Below, in pieces: positions 11,653 to 22,551 of a stretch of DNA of 64,000 nucleotides. The DNA comes from Plectosphaerella cucumerina (Eukaryota > Ascomycota > Sordariomycetes > Glomerellales > Plectosphaerellaceae): positions 2,232,001 to 2,296,000 of the forward strand of contig JAGPXD010000001.1 in NCBI GenBank assembly GCA_020746995.1, in the 5' to 3' direction. The translations under genes were made by a program, and so were the position numbers. Every line of letters begins with the position of its first letter. Position 1 is the stretch's first letter. The notes beneath the pieces were generated by a model. The model worked only from the letters and a program-made list of their open reading frames with translations. It was not told the DNA's origin and did not search any database.

Positions 11653-12568
11653 CTACTGCGGTTTCACATACTGCTCAACCGCCTCAATCGCGTCCTTGAA
11701 CTTGGCCGCCTCGATCAGCATCAGATACCCCTGCGACTTGATGCCCATCTCCTGGAACGCGCGCTTGCTCTGCTCCGAGCCCTCATTCTCGTGCGTGTAC
11801 GGGTATGCGCCGTGCGCGACTGCATGGCGCGCAAGCACCTCATCCTCCGGGTGGAAGTACCACAGCGACCCAGCGGCCTCAGCCTTTTGCTTCTTCCCCT
11901 TGCGCTCGGTGCGCAGCTCCGCGTCAGGCTCAACCTCGGTGTATGTCTTGGACAGAACGAGGTAGTGCGTAAATGCGTAGGGCTCGTTATCCTCAACGGC
12001 GTCGGCGATCTCCTCGACGAGCATCTTGTACATGGGCGGCACGATCTCGGTGGGCATGTTGATCAGGCGCTCGGACAGCACGAGACCGACCTGGGCGCCC
12101 GAGTCGGCGGCGAGAACCTGGGCGACGGGGGCCAGGGCCTCGGTGGCCTGGGCCTTGTCGGAGATGTACTTTGTGAGGTCGGCGATTTCGGGGCGGGCGC
12201 GGTGGTAGGCGAGGTTGAGGGCGGTGATGATGGCGTAGGCGTCGTTGGCCTTGCTGTCGACCTTTACGGCGGAACCGATGCTGTTCTGGGCGGTGACGAG
12301 GTCGGCGAGGGCGGACATGTTGAAGTTGATGGCGTCGACGTCGAAGAGCTGTCGCAGCAGCGTCTTGGTGCCGTGGAAGTCGATCTCGGCGTCAAAGTTG
12401 AACCATTCGAAGTCGACGTTGACGACGTCGAACTGCGACATGTCAGCTGGGAGACCTCGGGGGCGCGGAGCAGCAGGGGGCGCGACTCACATCCTCATCC
12501 GAGTCCTCGTCCATGGCGTCGCCATCGTGGGCGGGGTTCTGCTCGTCTCTCTCCCTCTTCTTGCCCAT
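11653..12568 (-). CDS. BCP1: BCP1/BCCIP family protein
   Basis: Two exons on the minus strand, 12568-12491 and 12432-11653, give 285 residues, as expected for Bcp1. The first exon encodes a basic start and an acidic run (MGKKRERDEQ ... DEDSDED); the donor is GTGAGT and the acceptor TCGCAG, both phase 0, placing VVNVDFEWF after the acidic tract. FHGTKTLLRQLF, ADLVTAQNSIGSAVKV and HYLVLSKTY are family landmarks. Yeast Bcp1 is an essential nuclear protein needed for Mss4 export and acts as chaperone of ribosomal protein uL14 (Rpl23); the same role is inferred. Starting at the Met at 12441 would lose the conserved acidic N-terminus. Confidence 0.93.
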
Positions 12569-12964
12569 TTTGATTGTTGGTGTGGTGTGCGGCTATTGGG
12601 AGAAGGTATTGGTTGTATGTATGGCGTCAGTGAGACTCTCTTCTTCAGTCTTCAGGTCGTCGCAAGCTCTCTGGCACAATGTCAGTGTCGTCAGAGCTCC
12701 TCGAATTCTGGACCCTCGCCGTCCACCCGTCGCCCAGAGGACGACGAATTTTTGATGCCCCGCACTAACCCATTTCGGACTGATAAGATTGTTCGCCGTT
12801 CACCGGACATCCAGCCCAAGATCGCCTGTTTAACTTCACTTCTTCCTTTCTTCAATACCAACTGCTGGCACAAAGTGGCTCGCCATCCACATTCTTGTCA
12901 TCTCGCCAAATTGCTTGGCACTTGCAGCCCAGAACGCCATTCAATTGTTTGAGACAGCCCACTG
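12569..12964. other. Gene-free stretch
   Basis: This holds the BCP1 promoter and the 3' flank of the HET gene. Nothing else is recognised. Confidence 0.5.
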
Positions 12965-14902
12965 CTACACGAGAATGAAGTCCTCTACAGGCCGTTGTCC
13001 TACTATTTCACCATCCATGACGCCGTCGCAGTATGCCTCTCCCAACAGCTGAAACTCACCTCGCGGCAAGGGACGCAGAACATACGGCACACTGCCACCC
13101 CTGAAGACGACGACGACGTCCTCTGGACAGCACCCCGAGACGGCCATGCCAAGGAACCCCGACCGGGTCAGGAACGGCCTTTTCCCCTCGACGGTCCCCA
13201 TGTTCTGCCTGAACTTGAATGCAAGTGGCCTCAGCTCTCTTGCCATCGCCAGCAGCCCCCGCCAATCGTCGCCTACATCTACTCTGTTCATCGCTTCGCA
13301 GTAGGCTTCGCAGGCTTCGAACTGCTTCCCGACATCGGCCGGCGTGGCCCGCTGTCTATTCCACGGAGCCAGGCTGTCGTACCCCATGTCGGCGACCGGG
13401 ATTCGCCAGACGGCCTCGGCGCGGCGCTCCTCTGATTCGTACGTTGCGCCTTGTCGGTCGAGGGAGATGGCGTGAAACCTCTTGACCTCCGCGATGAAGG
13501 CGCCGAACTTGTCGGCCCAGTCGGCGTTTCGCCACTCCTCTCCGATTTCTTCGATCACATCAACAGTAAATCCGCCTAGACCCAGCTTTCGGGACTCGCT
13601 GACCAGTAGGATCCTGTGAATTTCACTGTTGCCGCCCGCGCTGAACAGGCTCGGGTAATTGCCGTGCTTTGTGTCGTGGAAGGTCGGGCGAAGGTGAGGA
13701 CGCCAGTCCGGCACCCACGATGGGAGATCTTGATGCTCCTTGGGATATTGCGAGTACGACAACACTTGGAGCATTCCGTTGTCAACCAATGCCGACGCCA
13801 CCTGCACCAGGACATCCTGCACCTCTCTGTCGCCATACTCAGCCATGATGCTCAGCTTCGCACTGTCTACGGCTAGCCCCAGCAGCCCGTAGACGCGGTC
13901 CCTCGGATCGGTCGCGTTCTTGTCCTGGCCGATATACAAAAATCTCAGCAAATTCAGCAGCGTATCCCCACCAGCTAGTCCCCGGGCATCTTTCTGCCGT
14001 CGCCGCCACATGCGGATGAAGTTGGGCAAGGGGTCATCGAAAACGAACTGTACATCGGCCATTTGCGGGGCTGCTGGCCCCTCGAATAAAGTCAGTTGAA
14101 TGCCCTCGGTCAGGATTGTGTTGGCCATCCAGGTGTGGCCTCCTGGAACGCGCTTGTGTCCACAGACGAAGACGGGGTTGGGGCTCAAGCTGAACTCCTG
14201 CACCACCCACAGCCGTGTGAACCACTCCCTCTCCTGCCACGCCTTGAAGGCATGCCAGAAGGTTTGGAACCTTGAACCCGCTTCACATGCCAATGCCCGG
14301 ATTTGCACAGTCCAGGTGTCGTCAAGATCCCAGTGGTCGTTGGTAACCATGGCTCTGAAAGCAGAAAAGTCGTGGCTTTCGAAGTCCAGCTGCGCAGCCT
14401 GCTCCCCAATGTCGATCCAGGTGTCCATGACATGGTCCGAGCCGTCCGCCGCCTCTCCCAGCCAGACGAGTGTCTTGGACGCCTTGGAGTATACATCGCT
14501 CATGAGCGCGACTTGCTTCATCCTCTCCTCGACGCTCTTCTGGTTGATACAGACCTGGTCCACCCAGAGCGTAACGGTATCGCTCTGATGACGGAGGTAT
14601 CGGAGAGCTGTGTCCAAGGACTTCGTGATCTCCGTCTCGATGCCGGCAATGGACACCAGCTTGCGCGGCTGGTCTGGCGGACCCCATACGTATGAGAGGG
14701 CCTCGAACGGCGGGGGGTTCGCGATCTCGGCGGTTGACATGGTGCACATCAGAGCGGCGGACATGTGCTCATCGCCGGACTCCCCAGAGGGCTGGAGTTG
14801 AAGCAGCCTGATGTGAGTTGCGTCGTCGGGAAGGGCGATCTGGTCGTACAAGAACGGGATACGGCGGCCCGTGGCCCCGGTTGTTTGCTCAGTGAAAGGC
14901 AT
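12965..14902 (-). CDS. Heterokaryon incompatibility (HET) domain protein
   Basis: A single-exon 645-residue protein. The start at 14902 is the first in-frame ATG (MPFTEQTTG); the frame continues upstream without another ATG. The HET domain covers about residues 64-260 with all three classic blocks: FEALSYVWG, then LRYLRHQSDTVTLWVDQVCINQ, and YSKASKTLVWLGE, followed by REWFTRLWVVQEF and the RDRVYGLLGLA segment typical of the family's C-terminal half. HET proteins drive allorecognition cell death in filamentous ascomycetes, but most genomic copies have no tested role. No NACHT, WD40 or TPR partner domain is fused here, and no NLR or SesA-type gene sits next to it. Confidence 0.93.
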   Translation of the reverse strand: MPFTEQTTGATGRRIPFLYDQIALPDDATHIRLLQLQPSGESGDEHMSAALMCTMSTAEIANPPPFEALSYVWGPPDQPRKLVSIAGIETEITKSLDTALRYLRHQSDTVTLWVDQVCINQKSVEERMKQVALMSDVYSKASKTLVWLGEAADGSDHVMDTWIDIGEQAAQLDFESHDFSAFRAMVTNDHWDLDDTWTVQIRALACEAGSRFQTFWHAFKAWQEREWFTRLWVVQEFSLSPNPVFVCGHKRVPGGHTWMANTILTEGIQLTLFEGPAAPQMADVQFVFDDPLPNFIRMWRRRQKDARGLAGGDTLLNLLRFLYIGQDKNATDPRDRVYGLLGLAVDSAKLSIMAEYGDREVQDVLVQVASALVDNGMLQVLSYSQYPKEHQDLPSWVPDWRPHLRPTFHDTKHGNYPSLFSAGGNSEIHRILLVSESRKLGLGGFTVDVIEEIGEEWRNADWADKFGAFIAEVKRFHAISLDRQGATYESEERRAEAVWRIPVADMGYDSLAPWNRQRATPADVGKQFEACEAYCEAMNRVDVGDDWRGLLAMARELRPLAFKFRQNMGTVEGKRPFLTRSGFLGMAVSGCCPEDVVVVFRGGSVPYVLRPLPRGEFQLLGEAYCDGVMDGEIVGQRPVEDFILV

Positions 14903-15219
14903 GATAAAGTCGGACAGCGTTGTTTCTTTCGCATGTAAACTTTCAGGTCGACACCGCTCAGCGATCACATCACCCCTTGACCTGGGAGAATTGCGGAAAA
15001 GTGATCATGTCGCTGCGAGAAACGGGAGGGGGCGGGCTCGATGAGTTGGAATTTGCTCAGCCCCAGGCAGGCTGCAGCCAAGCATCAGCTTCCGCCTGGA
15101 CCAGACATGCACATGCAACGCCCACATCACGTGGCCACCCAGGTTCTGACAAGGATCATTTGGTTTGATCTTATTCCACTTCGAACACTGCATGAGCTAT
15201 CCTAGATGTACCTGCTAAC
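14903..15219. other. Gene-free stretch
   Basis: A short spacer holding the HET promoter and the 3' flank of the second subtilase. Confidence 0.45.
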
Positions 15220-18200
15220 TCAATTGGCAGTGCTGGTCGGGATCGGCTCAATGGTGACATCAGGCACCACACTCGACGTCACGGCGACAGACGAAGAGAC
15301 AGCATCCTCCGCACCCTCAGGCTGGCCGATCACGAACGCATTGGAAACGCGAATCTGCCAGTCCTCAATGTTGTTGTAGTCGCCGTAGCTGCGGAGGGCG
15401 CGCGCCAAGATGCGGTACGCGCCGGGCTCGACGGGCTCGCCAGTCGCATAGGTGTCACCCAGAGTGAAGAGGAAGATCTCTCCAGAGCGAGGCTGCAGCT
15501 GAGAGGGGAAGGCGCCCGCCGTGCCGGTGGCCGGGTTGGACCACCTCGTGCTGCCGACCCAGTTGTTCTCGCCGCTCTTGGGGGGGTACTTCCAGTCGGC
15601 GCGGGTCCAGTCCGCCTTGACGACCTGAAGATGTTGTCAGTGAGGCCTCAACGATGGAAACAAGGCTGAAACTTACGTCAAAGCTGACCTCTCTCGTAGA
15701 CCAGAGAATGTTGAAGTGAATTTTGGGCAGTGTCGGGAAGGGGAAGACGGTGCCGTTGCGGAAAGTCTGGTCGTTGGCGTCGTAGAAAGCAGGGACGCCG
15801 AACTGCGTCTCCCAGCTCTGGGCGTCCTTGAACGAGCCCCTGACGCCGTTGTAGGTGATCTTCACGGTCTCGCCATTGTCGCCGATGACGTGAACGTAGC
15901 CGCCGTACTGCGCGAGGAACTTCTCCTCCAGATCAATGGGCTCGGTGAAGGTAAGCTGGACGGTGGCGGAGCTCTTGGCCGGGATCGTGATTGCATCCTC
16001 GGAGAACTTGACCGAAGCGAGGCCCCGATCGGTGCGCAGCTCTGGGTAGTTGTCGATGTAGGCATCACCCTGTCCGCGGGTGAGGACCGTTGGGGCGTTG
16101 GCGTGAGTAAGGTTGTAGGAGACCTCGACGTCGTCGCTGTTCTTGATGGTGATGGTGTGAGTGGCGGCAAAGTTGGCCGTATCGTTGAGGTTGATGATGG
16201 CAGGGACGACCGAGGTGCGGGAGGTGACGACCTTGAGGGCGTCGACGAGGCCGGCACCCTGCTGGCCGATGGCGCCGTCGGCATCGGTCCAGTTGGCGTG
16301 ACGGACGACGTTGCCGCTTTGCACGATGCGACGGTGGGCGACGGCGGCGGGGTTGGCGGCGCACAGCTTCTCGCGGCCGCCGACAGAATGATAGAAGAGG
16401 GCGGCGACGCCGGCGATCTGTTGAGATGGTCAGTCAGTCAGACCTGGATGAAACAGGGAGAATATCTGAACTCACGTAAGGGGTGGCCATGCTGGTGCCG
16501 TCCAGCTCGAGCCAGCCACCTCCATAGAGGGTGAAGGTGGACAGAATGTTCTCGCCGGGGCCGGTGATATCTGGCTTCATGCGGCCATCGAGAGTGGTTC
16601 CCCAGGAGCTGAACTCGCTGGAGTAGGCGGCGCCACGGTCAGCTCCGGGGGTGGTGGCCTTGAACTCGAGGGTGAGCGAGTGACCGGCTTCCTTCTCGTC
16701 CTCGATCCACTGGCCATCGGCGTAGTTGATGGTGGCGACTACCTTTGTCAGTCTCGCTATCACCGGTCCTCTGAAGGGGGTACTTACAGCCCTTGGCCTG
16801 GTCCTCCGGCCTGTAGACGACCCTCGAGGGGGTCTCGTACTCACGGCCCTCGAAGTTCCAGTAGATGGCCCACTTGGCGACGCCAATGAGCCAGCTGTCC
16901 AGGAGTTGCCAGCCAGAGTCGCAGTTGAGTGCGCGTCCTCGGCTGTGGTTCATGGTTAGCGAGCTTCAGCTCTATGGCGTGTTGGCATCACTCACGGCAA
17001 GATGAGAACTTCGTCATCGGGAACAGTGTAGCCCCAGCCGGGCAGGCTATCAGCGCAGATGTCAAAGTCTCGCGGGACGGCCGGCAGGTGAGCCTTGAAG
17101 GTGCCCTCCAGCTCCCAGGGCTGGTTGTCGCTCGACACGTATTGCTGAGTCGTGTCAGCTGAATGTTTTTGGGAAGGAAAGTTGGATAAGAAAGCTCACC
17201 ATCAAGCGAGTGTTGCCGCTGCTAGACTTGGCGACAATCTCGTAGCCAATCTGATTCCTCACGGCAGCGCTTCCAACGGAGAGAACACCATGGCCACCAG
17301 CCGTGTTCGAGGTGAAGAAGGGGCCTAGAAATTCGTCAGCCCTGCAACTCGGTCATGTCCTCGGGGAATCCAGGCCAGATGCTCACCCTGTGTGCCCGAG
17401 TTGCCGATGGCAGCCACAACCAGCACTCCGGCATCGCTGATACGGTTCAGAACCTGGACGATGGGAGACTCAACGAAACCCAGATCGTTTCCGAGCGAGG
17501 CTGAGATGATGTCCGGGTTGCCCTCGAACGCCAAGATGAATCCTTGCATGATGTAGTCGGACGTCGTAAACGGCGAGCAGCCGAAGACCTTGTACGACCG
17601 AAGACGGACAGCCGGGGCCACACCGATCAGCTGGGGCCACGAACTCCCAAGAATACCAGCAACGTGCGTGCCATGACCATTGCAGTCCATGGGATCACCA
17701 TTGGGCTCAATGGCAGAAGGATCGGCAGGGTCGAAGTTCGGTCCAACGACATCGTAGCCGGCCTCAACGCGGAAGCCAGGGCCGAAGCCACCGCCCAAGG
17801 CAGGGTGATTGTAGTCCACTCCGCTGTCAACGACGGCAACGACGACATCGGAGCCATTAAACCCCCTCTCGTGCACCTCGAGAACGTTGGTGAGGAGGTG
17901 GGGGTGGAATCTCTTGAAGTCGGGGTTGGACATGACGGGGGGATCATCGTCGTCAGCCCTCAGGGACGAGTTGCCCTCGGGCGTGGGCAGGCTGTAGATC
18001 TCGATGGGCCAGACGCGAGCGATCTCGCCGAGGTCCTGGATGCTTGCAACCGACTCGGCCGTGGCGTTGGCAAGGTCGAAGGAGGCGCCGTGGAAGATGT
18101 CCGAGGTGAAGTTCAGCCCGGGGGTGACGGACACGCCGACCTCCTTGACTGCTTCGTAGAAGCCCTCAGTGTCCTGTGGGGGTTAGCTTAACCAAGAAAA

Positions 18201-18389
18201 GGAGAACGGGGAAGGAAAGCATGCCTGGGAGCCATCACGCTTTCGGAACTTGGAAGAGCCGGCGGCAGAGAACTCAACGATGTAGCGCGTCGGTGCCACA
18301 AGGGAAGCCGTGTTCGCCTTGTCTGGCAGGGGGAGGTCTCTGGCGAGAGCCAGGCCCGTCAGGGACGCCGCGAAGAGCTTGTGAAGCAT
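15220..18389 (-). CDS. Secreted subtilisin-like serine protease, second copy
   Basis: Eight exons on the minus strand: 18389-18225, 18173-17387, 17324-17200, 17144-16996, 16942-16788, 16738-16476, 16417-15677 and 15624-15220, giving 929 residues with a consistent frame. Signal peptide MLHKLFAASLTGLALA, an I9-like propeptide (TRYIVEFSAAG), then the S8 domain with Asp171 (VVDSGVD), His222 (GHGTHVAG) and Ser543 (GTSMATPY). A PA insert and a C-terminal Fn3-like region (DUF1034) follow, as in the protease at 1532-4390. Intron 1 begins with GC (CAG|GCATGC) rather than GT; with this junction DGSQ joins DTEGFY without a shift. A GATA-type element lies about 300 nt upstream. Its intron number (7) differs sharply from the 2 introns of its paralogue, which argues against a recent duplication. 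Confidence 0.92.
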
Positions 18390-19604
18390 CTTATCCAGAG
18401 AACGACCGGTTGGCGGATGGTTAGCCAAGAGCAATCACTTCCAGAGAAAACCTGGTCATCTTTATGCAAACCTCCCAGCCGGAGCCGGCCTTCTCGGTCT
18501 TCGGTAGCCGGGGTTCACCGGATGCCCGTCCGCCGATGTCGTGACCTGTAAGGCAAGGTAGCACTCGTTTACGGCACGCCTGCATTCTGCATGGGATGGT
18601 AAGGTCCCATTGTGACGCTGGAACCCTACAAGCGCGCAGATTACCCCTTCGGGGCATCGTCCGTGATGCTGCAGGAACATTTGATCTGATTAGATCAATC
18701 AGATAAGATCATCAGGGGACTAGCGAGCGGCCAAGAGAGGGGCGATGGGGTCGATGCAGGGGCCGGATCGGTGCAGCCGAGCAAACCCGAGTTGTCTTAC
18801 AGGAAGGGTATGGTGATTAGTTGATCATAACGTTATGCGTCCGTTCGGATGCATGTACTCTTCAGGCTGTGTAAGCAAATTGCTGGGTTCATTTCCGAGG
18901 ACGCTGGCAGGGCTGGTTCCATGCGGCCATGAGTCATGGATGTAGTGGTGAATGCTGGTGGACAGTCGGGATAGAGTCGTAAGGCGAGGTAGGATCACCG
19001 TTGGAGCGCCGAAACCTTGATCTTCGGCTCCGAGCCTGAACATGCCGGGAGCACCTTTCTCCTCAACTCGTACCGACCAGCCTACCTCGGACTTAAGTCG
19101 TCTGGATTTCTCCGAACTGCCCAAGGGACTTGTTCCTCTGACTCCAGTCTGCTTGGCTTGGTCGTTTCGCTCTTTCAGCCAACAGCTACTGAAGACCCAT
19201 GAGACTCTTGGTGACCGTATTTCTTCAGCCAACAAGTACCTTGGGTTCACCGCCCAGCCCTCCACGTTACCTCGCCAAGAGTCGACACCTCTCCACACGG
19301 GATGGCACCACAATCCTACCTTCCTTCTCCGTCCTTTCCGGACGACGAAATGCAACATCTGAACGATATGCACCCCTGCAATATGCGCCGTTTTCCGTCC
19401 TCGATGCTCCGCTGCTCCGGTGTGGCTTCGAACACGCCATTTGAAGAGATGCCTCCCCCGCCTTGATGTTCTCGTCCGACCTCGGTGGCCGAGTTCGCCG
19501 CTGGTAACCTTGTCATGGCAGAGGACGTCCTTGCTGAATACCTCACACATGCAAGCAAGTCTGCCAAAACGGAATTCGTATTCCTGACAACCCCTCATAG
19601 AGCC
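18390..19604. other. Gene-free stretch, 1.2 kb
   Basis: This holds the promoter of the subtilase and the 3' flank of the membrane-protein gene. A 257-codon minus-strand frame at 18825-19598 has no domain and biased composition and is not called. The notable element is the GATA-containing inverted repeat near 18690. Confidence 0.5.
18684..18707. promoter_or_regulatory. Inverted repeat with GATA-factor motif upstream of the subtilase
   Basis: ATCTGATT (18684-18691) and AATCAGAT (18697-18704) are perfect inverted copies separated by 5 nt, and the right arm runs into AGATAAG (18701-18707), a consensus GATA-factor site. It is about 300 nt upstream of the protease start. GATA factors of the AreA/Nit2 type control extracellular protease genes by nitrogen supply in related fungi; that this site is used is inference. 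Confidence 0.45.
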
Positions 19605-21281
19605 TCAAATCCCAGCCCCTTCCTCCTCGGCCAACAGACGCAGGCGCACGTGTGTGCCCCCCTGCCCCGTATGCGGGTCGACAACACCCTCCTCGTACCC
19701 CACGAGCCTGAGCTTCTCACAAGCCTTCCGATACTCGGCACTCCCCACAAACGCCGGAGCCGCAATACCATCGACCGGTCCGCGCGTGGCAATAGCCACC
19801 GGGTCATATCCCAGCACATCGTCATCCGACCCGACCGCCCACCGGCCCCAAGTCCCCAGCAGGGTTGCCAGGAGTGGCACCAGCAGGATGAGCAGCACCA
19901 TATGATTGTAGACATACACCCTCGTCGCCTCACGCATGGTCGTCACAACATCACTGGCGTTGGGCTGCCTCGCGAACGCGCTCATGGTCGCCCAGTCAAA
20001 GTTCTCCTCGATTCGGCGCGCCACTGCGTCGGCGGAGTTGCCGGCGTCGTCGCCAAGCAAGCCAGCGGCGAAGGGCTGGGTGTAGAGGTCGTTGAAGCTT
20101 GTGCCGACGAGGCGAAGGGTAAAGAAGTACGGCGTCCTCTGGGCCAACTCGCCCCAGATGAAGGTGCGAACGCTGGAGATGGGCGAGGTGTAGCTGTCAA
20201 GCGTATTCCCGGAGCGTCGGAAGGAGGACCGGTCGAGCTGCGGCGTCGTGGCGCCCGCCTGGGTGATGGTGACATTGCCTTACTCGATGAGGCAGCTGAC
20301 GGTGTTGATGATGTCTTTGTTGCCATTGTCGCCCTGGATGCCGCCGACCCACGCGCCGAAGATGACAGCCCATGCTCCCGGGGAGCTGACGCACGACGTG
20401 TCGGACTCGCAGTCAGCATCAGTGCTTGTCTTGAAGTTCGCAAATGTGGAGGGCCCGCCGCACGTCAGGTTGACGCACATGGACGGCATGATGTCGCTGC
20501 AGAAGTTGGTGACCCAGTCGGACTCAGGTGTGTCGCCGCACACAGGGATGCCGGCAAATCTGTCGTTGGGCTGTGTATGGCCCTCGCAGGTTGCGTGGAG
20601 GGCGGCCGAGGTGGTCGAGACACTGCAGGAGGAGGAGTCGCAGACGGGAGCGACGGGGGCGCTGACGCCTCCATTGGAGGACTGTACGGCCATGTTGAAG
20701 GTGAGGTCGGTGGCGCTGCCGCCGAAGAACAAGAAGTTGCTTCGCGTGATCCATGGGGCCCAAAAGTCGGCAGTATGGACGGTCGTGGAAGTGGAAACTT
20801 CAAAATGGTCCGTCTGTGAGATGCCGGCGAGAAGGACGGGGCTGACGATGCTGACGGCGAGGAGCAGCAGGCCGCCCAGCTTGAGAAGCCAGGAGGCACC
20901 GGTCACGGCGTACGTGAGCCTCGCCAGGGGAGACACGCTCCACATCGCCTGACGGGTGGTCTCGCCAGCCGTCAGGGGGGTGCGCACAGATCGGGGGACG
21001 AGCTTGAGCCAGAGGGAGTGCTCGACGCTGCGGGTGATGAGGGCCGTGGTCGCTGCCGCCAGCAGGGCGCTGATGAGACCGACAGCGACGGCGGGCGTAA
21101 GGGACCACGAGCTTGGCCTGCCAACGTTGACGAGGGATGAGATGTGGTAGAGGCTTGGTCTCATGAAGAGGATGATGAGGATGGCGTAGCATGCGAGGCA
21201 GGCAAAAGCCAAGGAAACGGAGATGAGGATGTTGAGGGCTTTCCCCCGAGTCCCAGGTCGGGGTTCTTGAGGCGCCGACAT
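19605..21281 (-). CDS. Uncharacterised multispanning membrane protein, interrupted by an in-frame TAA
   Basis: The frame runs from the ATG at 21281 (MSAPQEPRPGTRGK) to the stop at 19605, about 558 residues, with one TAA at 20282-20280 (codon 334). Both sides are in the same frame and read as one protein: an N-terminal TM hairpin (ILISVSLAFACLACYAILII), a second TM around AVAVGLISALLAAATTALI, a third at LLKLGGLLLLAVSIVSPVLL, a large Cys-rich extracellular region with several N-x-S/T sites, and a last TM (MVLLILLVPLLATLLGTWG). This layout is common in fungal proteins of unknown function. The TAA replaces one residue between CLIE and GNVTITQ. A 42-nt in-frame intron (GTCAGC...CACCCAG) could remove it but would be short with a weak donor. 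A truncated product would lack the last TM. Confidence 0.72.
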
Positions 21282-21762
21282 GGCAGCCGAGTGGGAGGAT
21301 ATCGCGACGTCTGACTTTGCGGGCCACATGGCGTGAGGACTGCAGTAGGAGGTCGGTCTCGAAGAGAAGACACAACCCGAATCGGCGTGATGGCGACTCG
21401 AGGAGAGCCCTTTTCTTATCCTCAGGTCGAACAACCACCAAAGACGTTATTGTTCAGGGAGGCTCCTCGATAGGGGTCCATGAGGACCTGGAAGCCTCGA
21501 GCCGTCCAATGATGGCATTGCCGTCTATCCGTTTGTACCATCTGGTAGTTGGATGACCTGCCAAGCTGAACACCCCCTGACGAGGTTTAAGCCTCATTCG
21601 GCGACGCCCCAACCGATGGTCGCTGCCGCTAAGGCCGTCGTCGACGGCCCGAGCCACTCGTGTTTCGTTCGATGTGCTGTTATCATTTTGTCGCTCGTCG
21701 GTAGTGGTTCTCGCCTCATGACCATCAGGCCAGGCTGAATGTGTTGTGTCCCCGCTGCAACC
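21282..21762. other. Gene-free stretch
   Basis: The promoter of the membrane-protein gene and the 3' flank of the first 2EXR gene. Nothing else is recognised. Confidence 0.45.
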
Positions 21763-22551
21763 CTACTCCCAGCTCGGCTCATCCTCTGAGTCCCAGTACA
21801 TGGAACCTTCGGAGTCCACGCCCCAGGTTAAGGAGGGTTGCGGCGGGAACTTCCAATCTTCGATGCGCCCCAGCGGACACGGCTCGGACGTCCCAGGATT
21901 GTTCCCGTGCTCTGCCTCGTCCTCGTCCTCCGAATCCGAGCCCCCCGAGACGAGGTACCAGTCCCGATACTCGATGCAGTTCTCCTTGCTGAACCATTCG
22001 CCCGTGGTCACATCGATGACCCTGATGTCACGGGGCGCGCACTTGGGGCCGGGGCGCCACGCGTCGATGGCCTCGGCCCAGCCGAAGAGGGGTTGGTCGA
22101 TGAGCACCTCCAAGCTCTTAAGCTCCGGGTACATCAACGTCATCTCCGTTTCTTCCCACCACTGTGGATCGGGACCCTCCAAGGGGGCCCAGTCGTCAGG
22201 ACAGACCTCGAGGCGCAGGTTACGCACTCGCAACTGGTCGTTGGTCAAGGTGATCATCCTTCCCGCTTCGGCAAAGTCCAGGACGAAGGTGTCGGTGTCA
22301 AAGCGGACCCAGCAGGAATAGCCTTTGAGCGTCTTGAAGGCCTGGACGTAACGGCCGATAATCAAGTGGCGGGACTCGTGGCAGACGGATAGCAGTACAG
22401 GGGGAGGCGGGCTTGGGTCCGGGACGTACCCGCCGACATCTGAGTTGTGCTGGATGAGGATGAACCGGGGTTCGTCGTCGGCCATTTCCCAGATCTTGAG
22501 CCGCAGCTCCGTCGGGAGGCGGGCGAATAGATGAAAGGACCCGGACGACAT
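21763..22551 (-). CDS. 2EXR-domain protein
   Basis: A single-exon 262-residue protein. The start at 22551 (MSSGSFHLFARLPTELR) is the ATG nearest the domain; the frame extends upstream but has no better signal. The 2EXR motif is at the N-terminus (FHLFARLPTELRLKIWEMA), followed by PPVLLSVCHESRHLI, the second half of this fungal domain. The rest is Trp-rich with an acidic patch (SGGSDSEDEDEAE). The family is strongly expanded in filamentous ascomycetes and its function is unknown. A second member on the same strand lies at 22979-23958; both share FHLFARLP and a LVDQ/LIDQPLFGWAQA-like stretch, so they are likely an ancient tandem pair. Confidence 0.85.
   Translation of the reverse strand: MSSGSFHLFARLPTELRLKIWEMADDEPRFILIQHNSDVGGYVPDPSPPPPVLLSVCHESRHLIIGRYVQAFKTLKGYSCWVRFDTDTFVLDFAEAGRMITLTNDQLRVRNLRLEVCPDDWAPLEGPDPQWWEETEMTLMYPELKSLEVLIDQPLFGWAEAIDAWRPGPKCAPRDIRVIDVTTGEWFSKENCIEYRDWYLVSGGSDSEDEDEAEHGNNPGTSEPCPLGRIEDWKFPPQPSLTWGVDSEGSMYWDSEDEPSWE

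Noticed and set aside
12965..14902. HET gene as part of an NLR-HET or prion-type incompatibility pair
   Set aside because: No NLR, HeLo or amyloid-motif partner is encoded next to it, and no amyloid motif is seen.
18825..19598. 257-codon minus-strand frame in the spacer
   Set aside because: No domain, Arg/Trp-rich random composition; no signal or splice structure.
20255..20281. A 25-nt intron (GTAAGG...CACCCAG) to remove the TAA in the membrane-protein gene
   Set aside because: Far below the size a spliceosome can handle and not a multiple of three.
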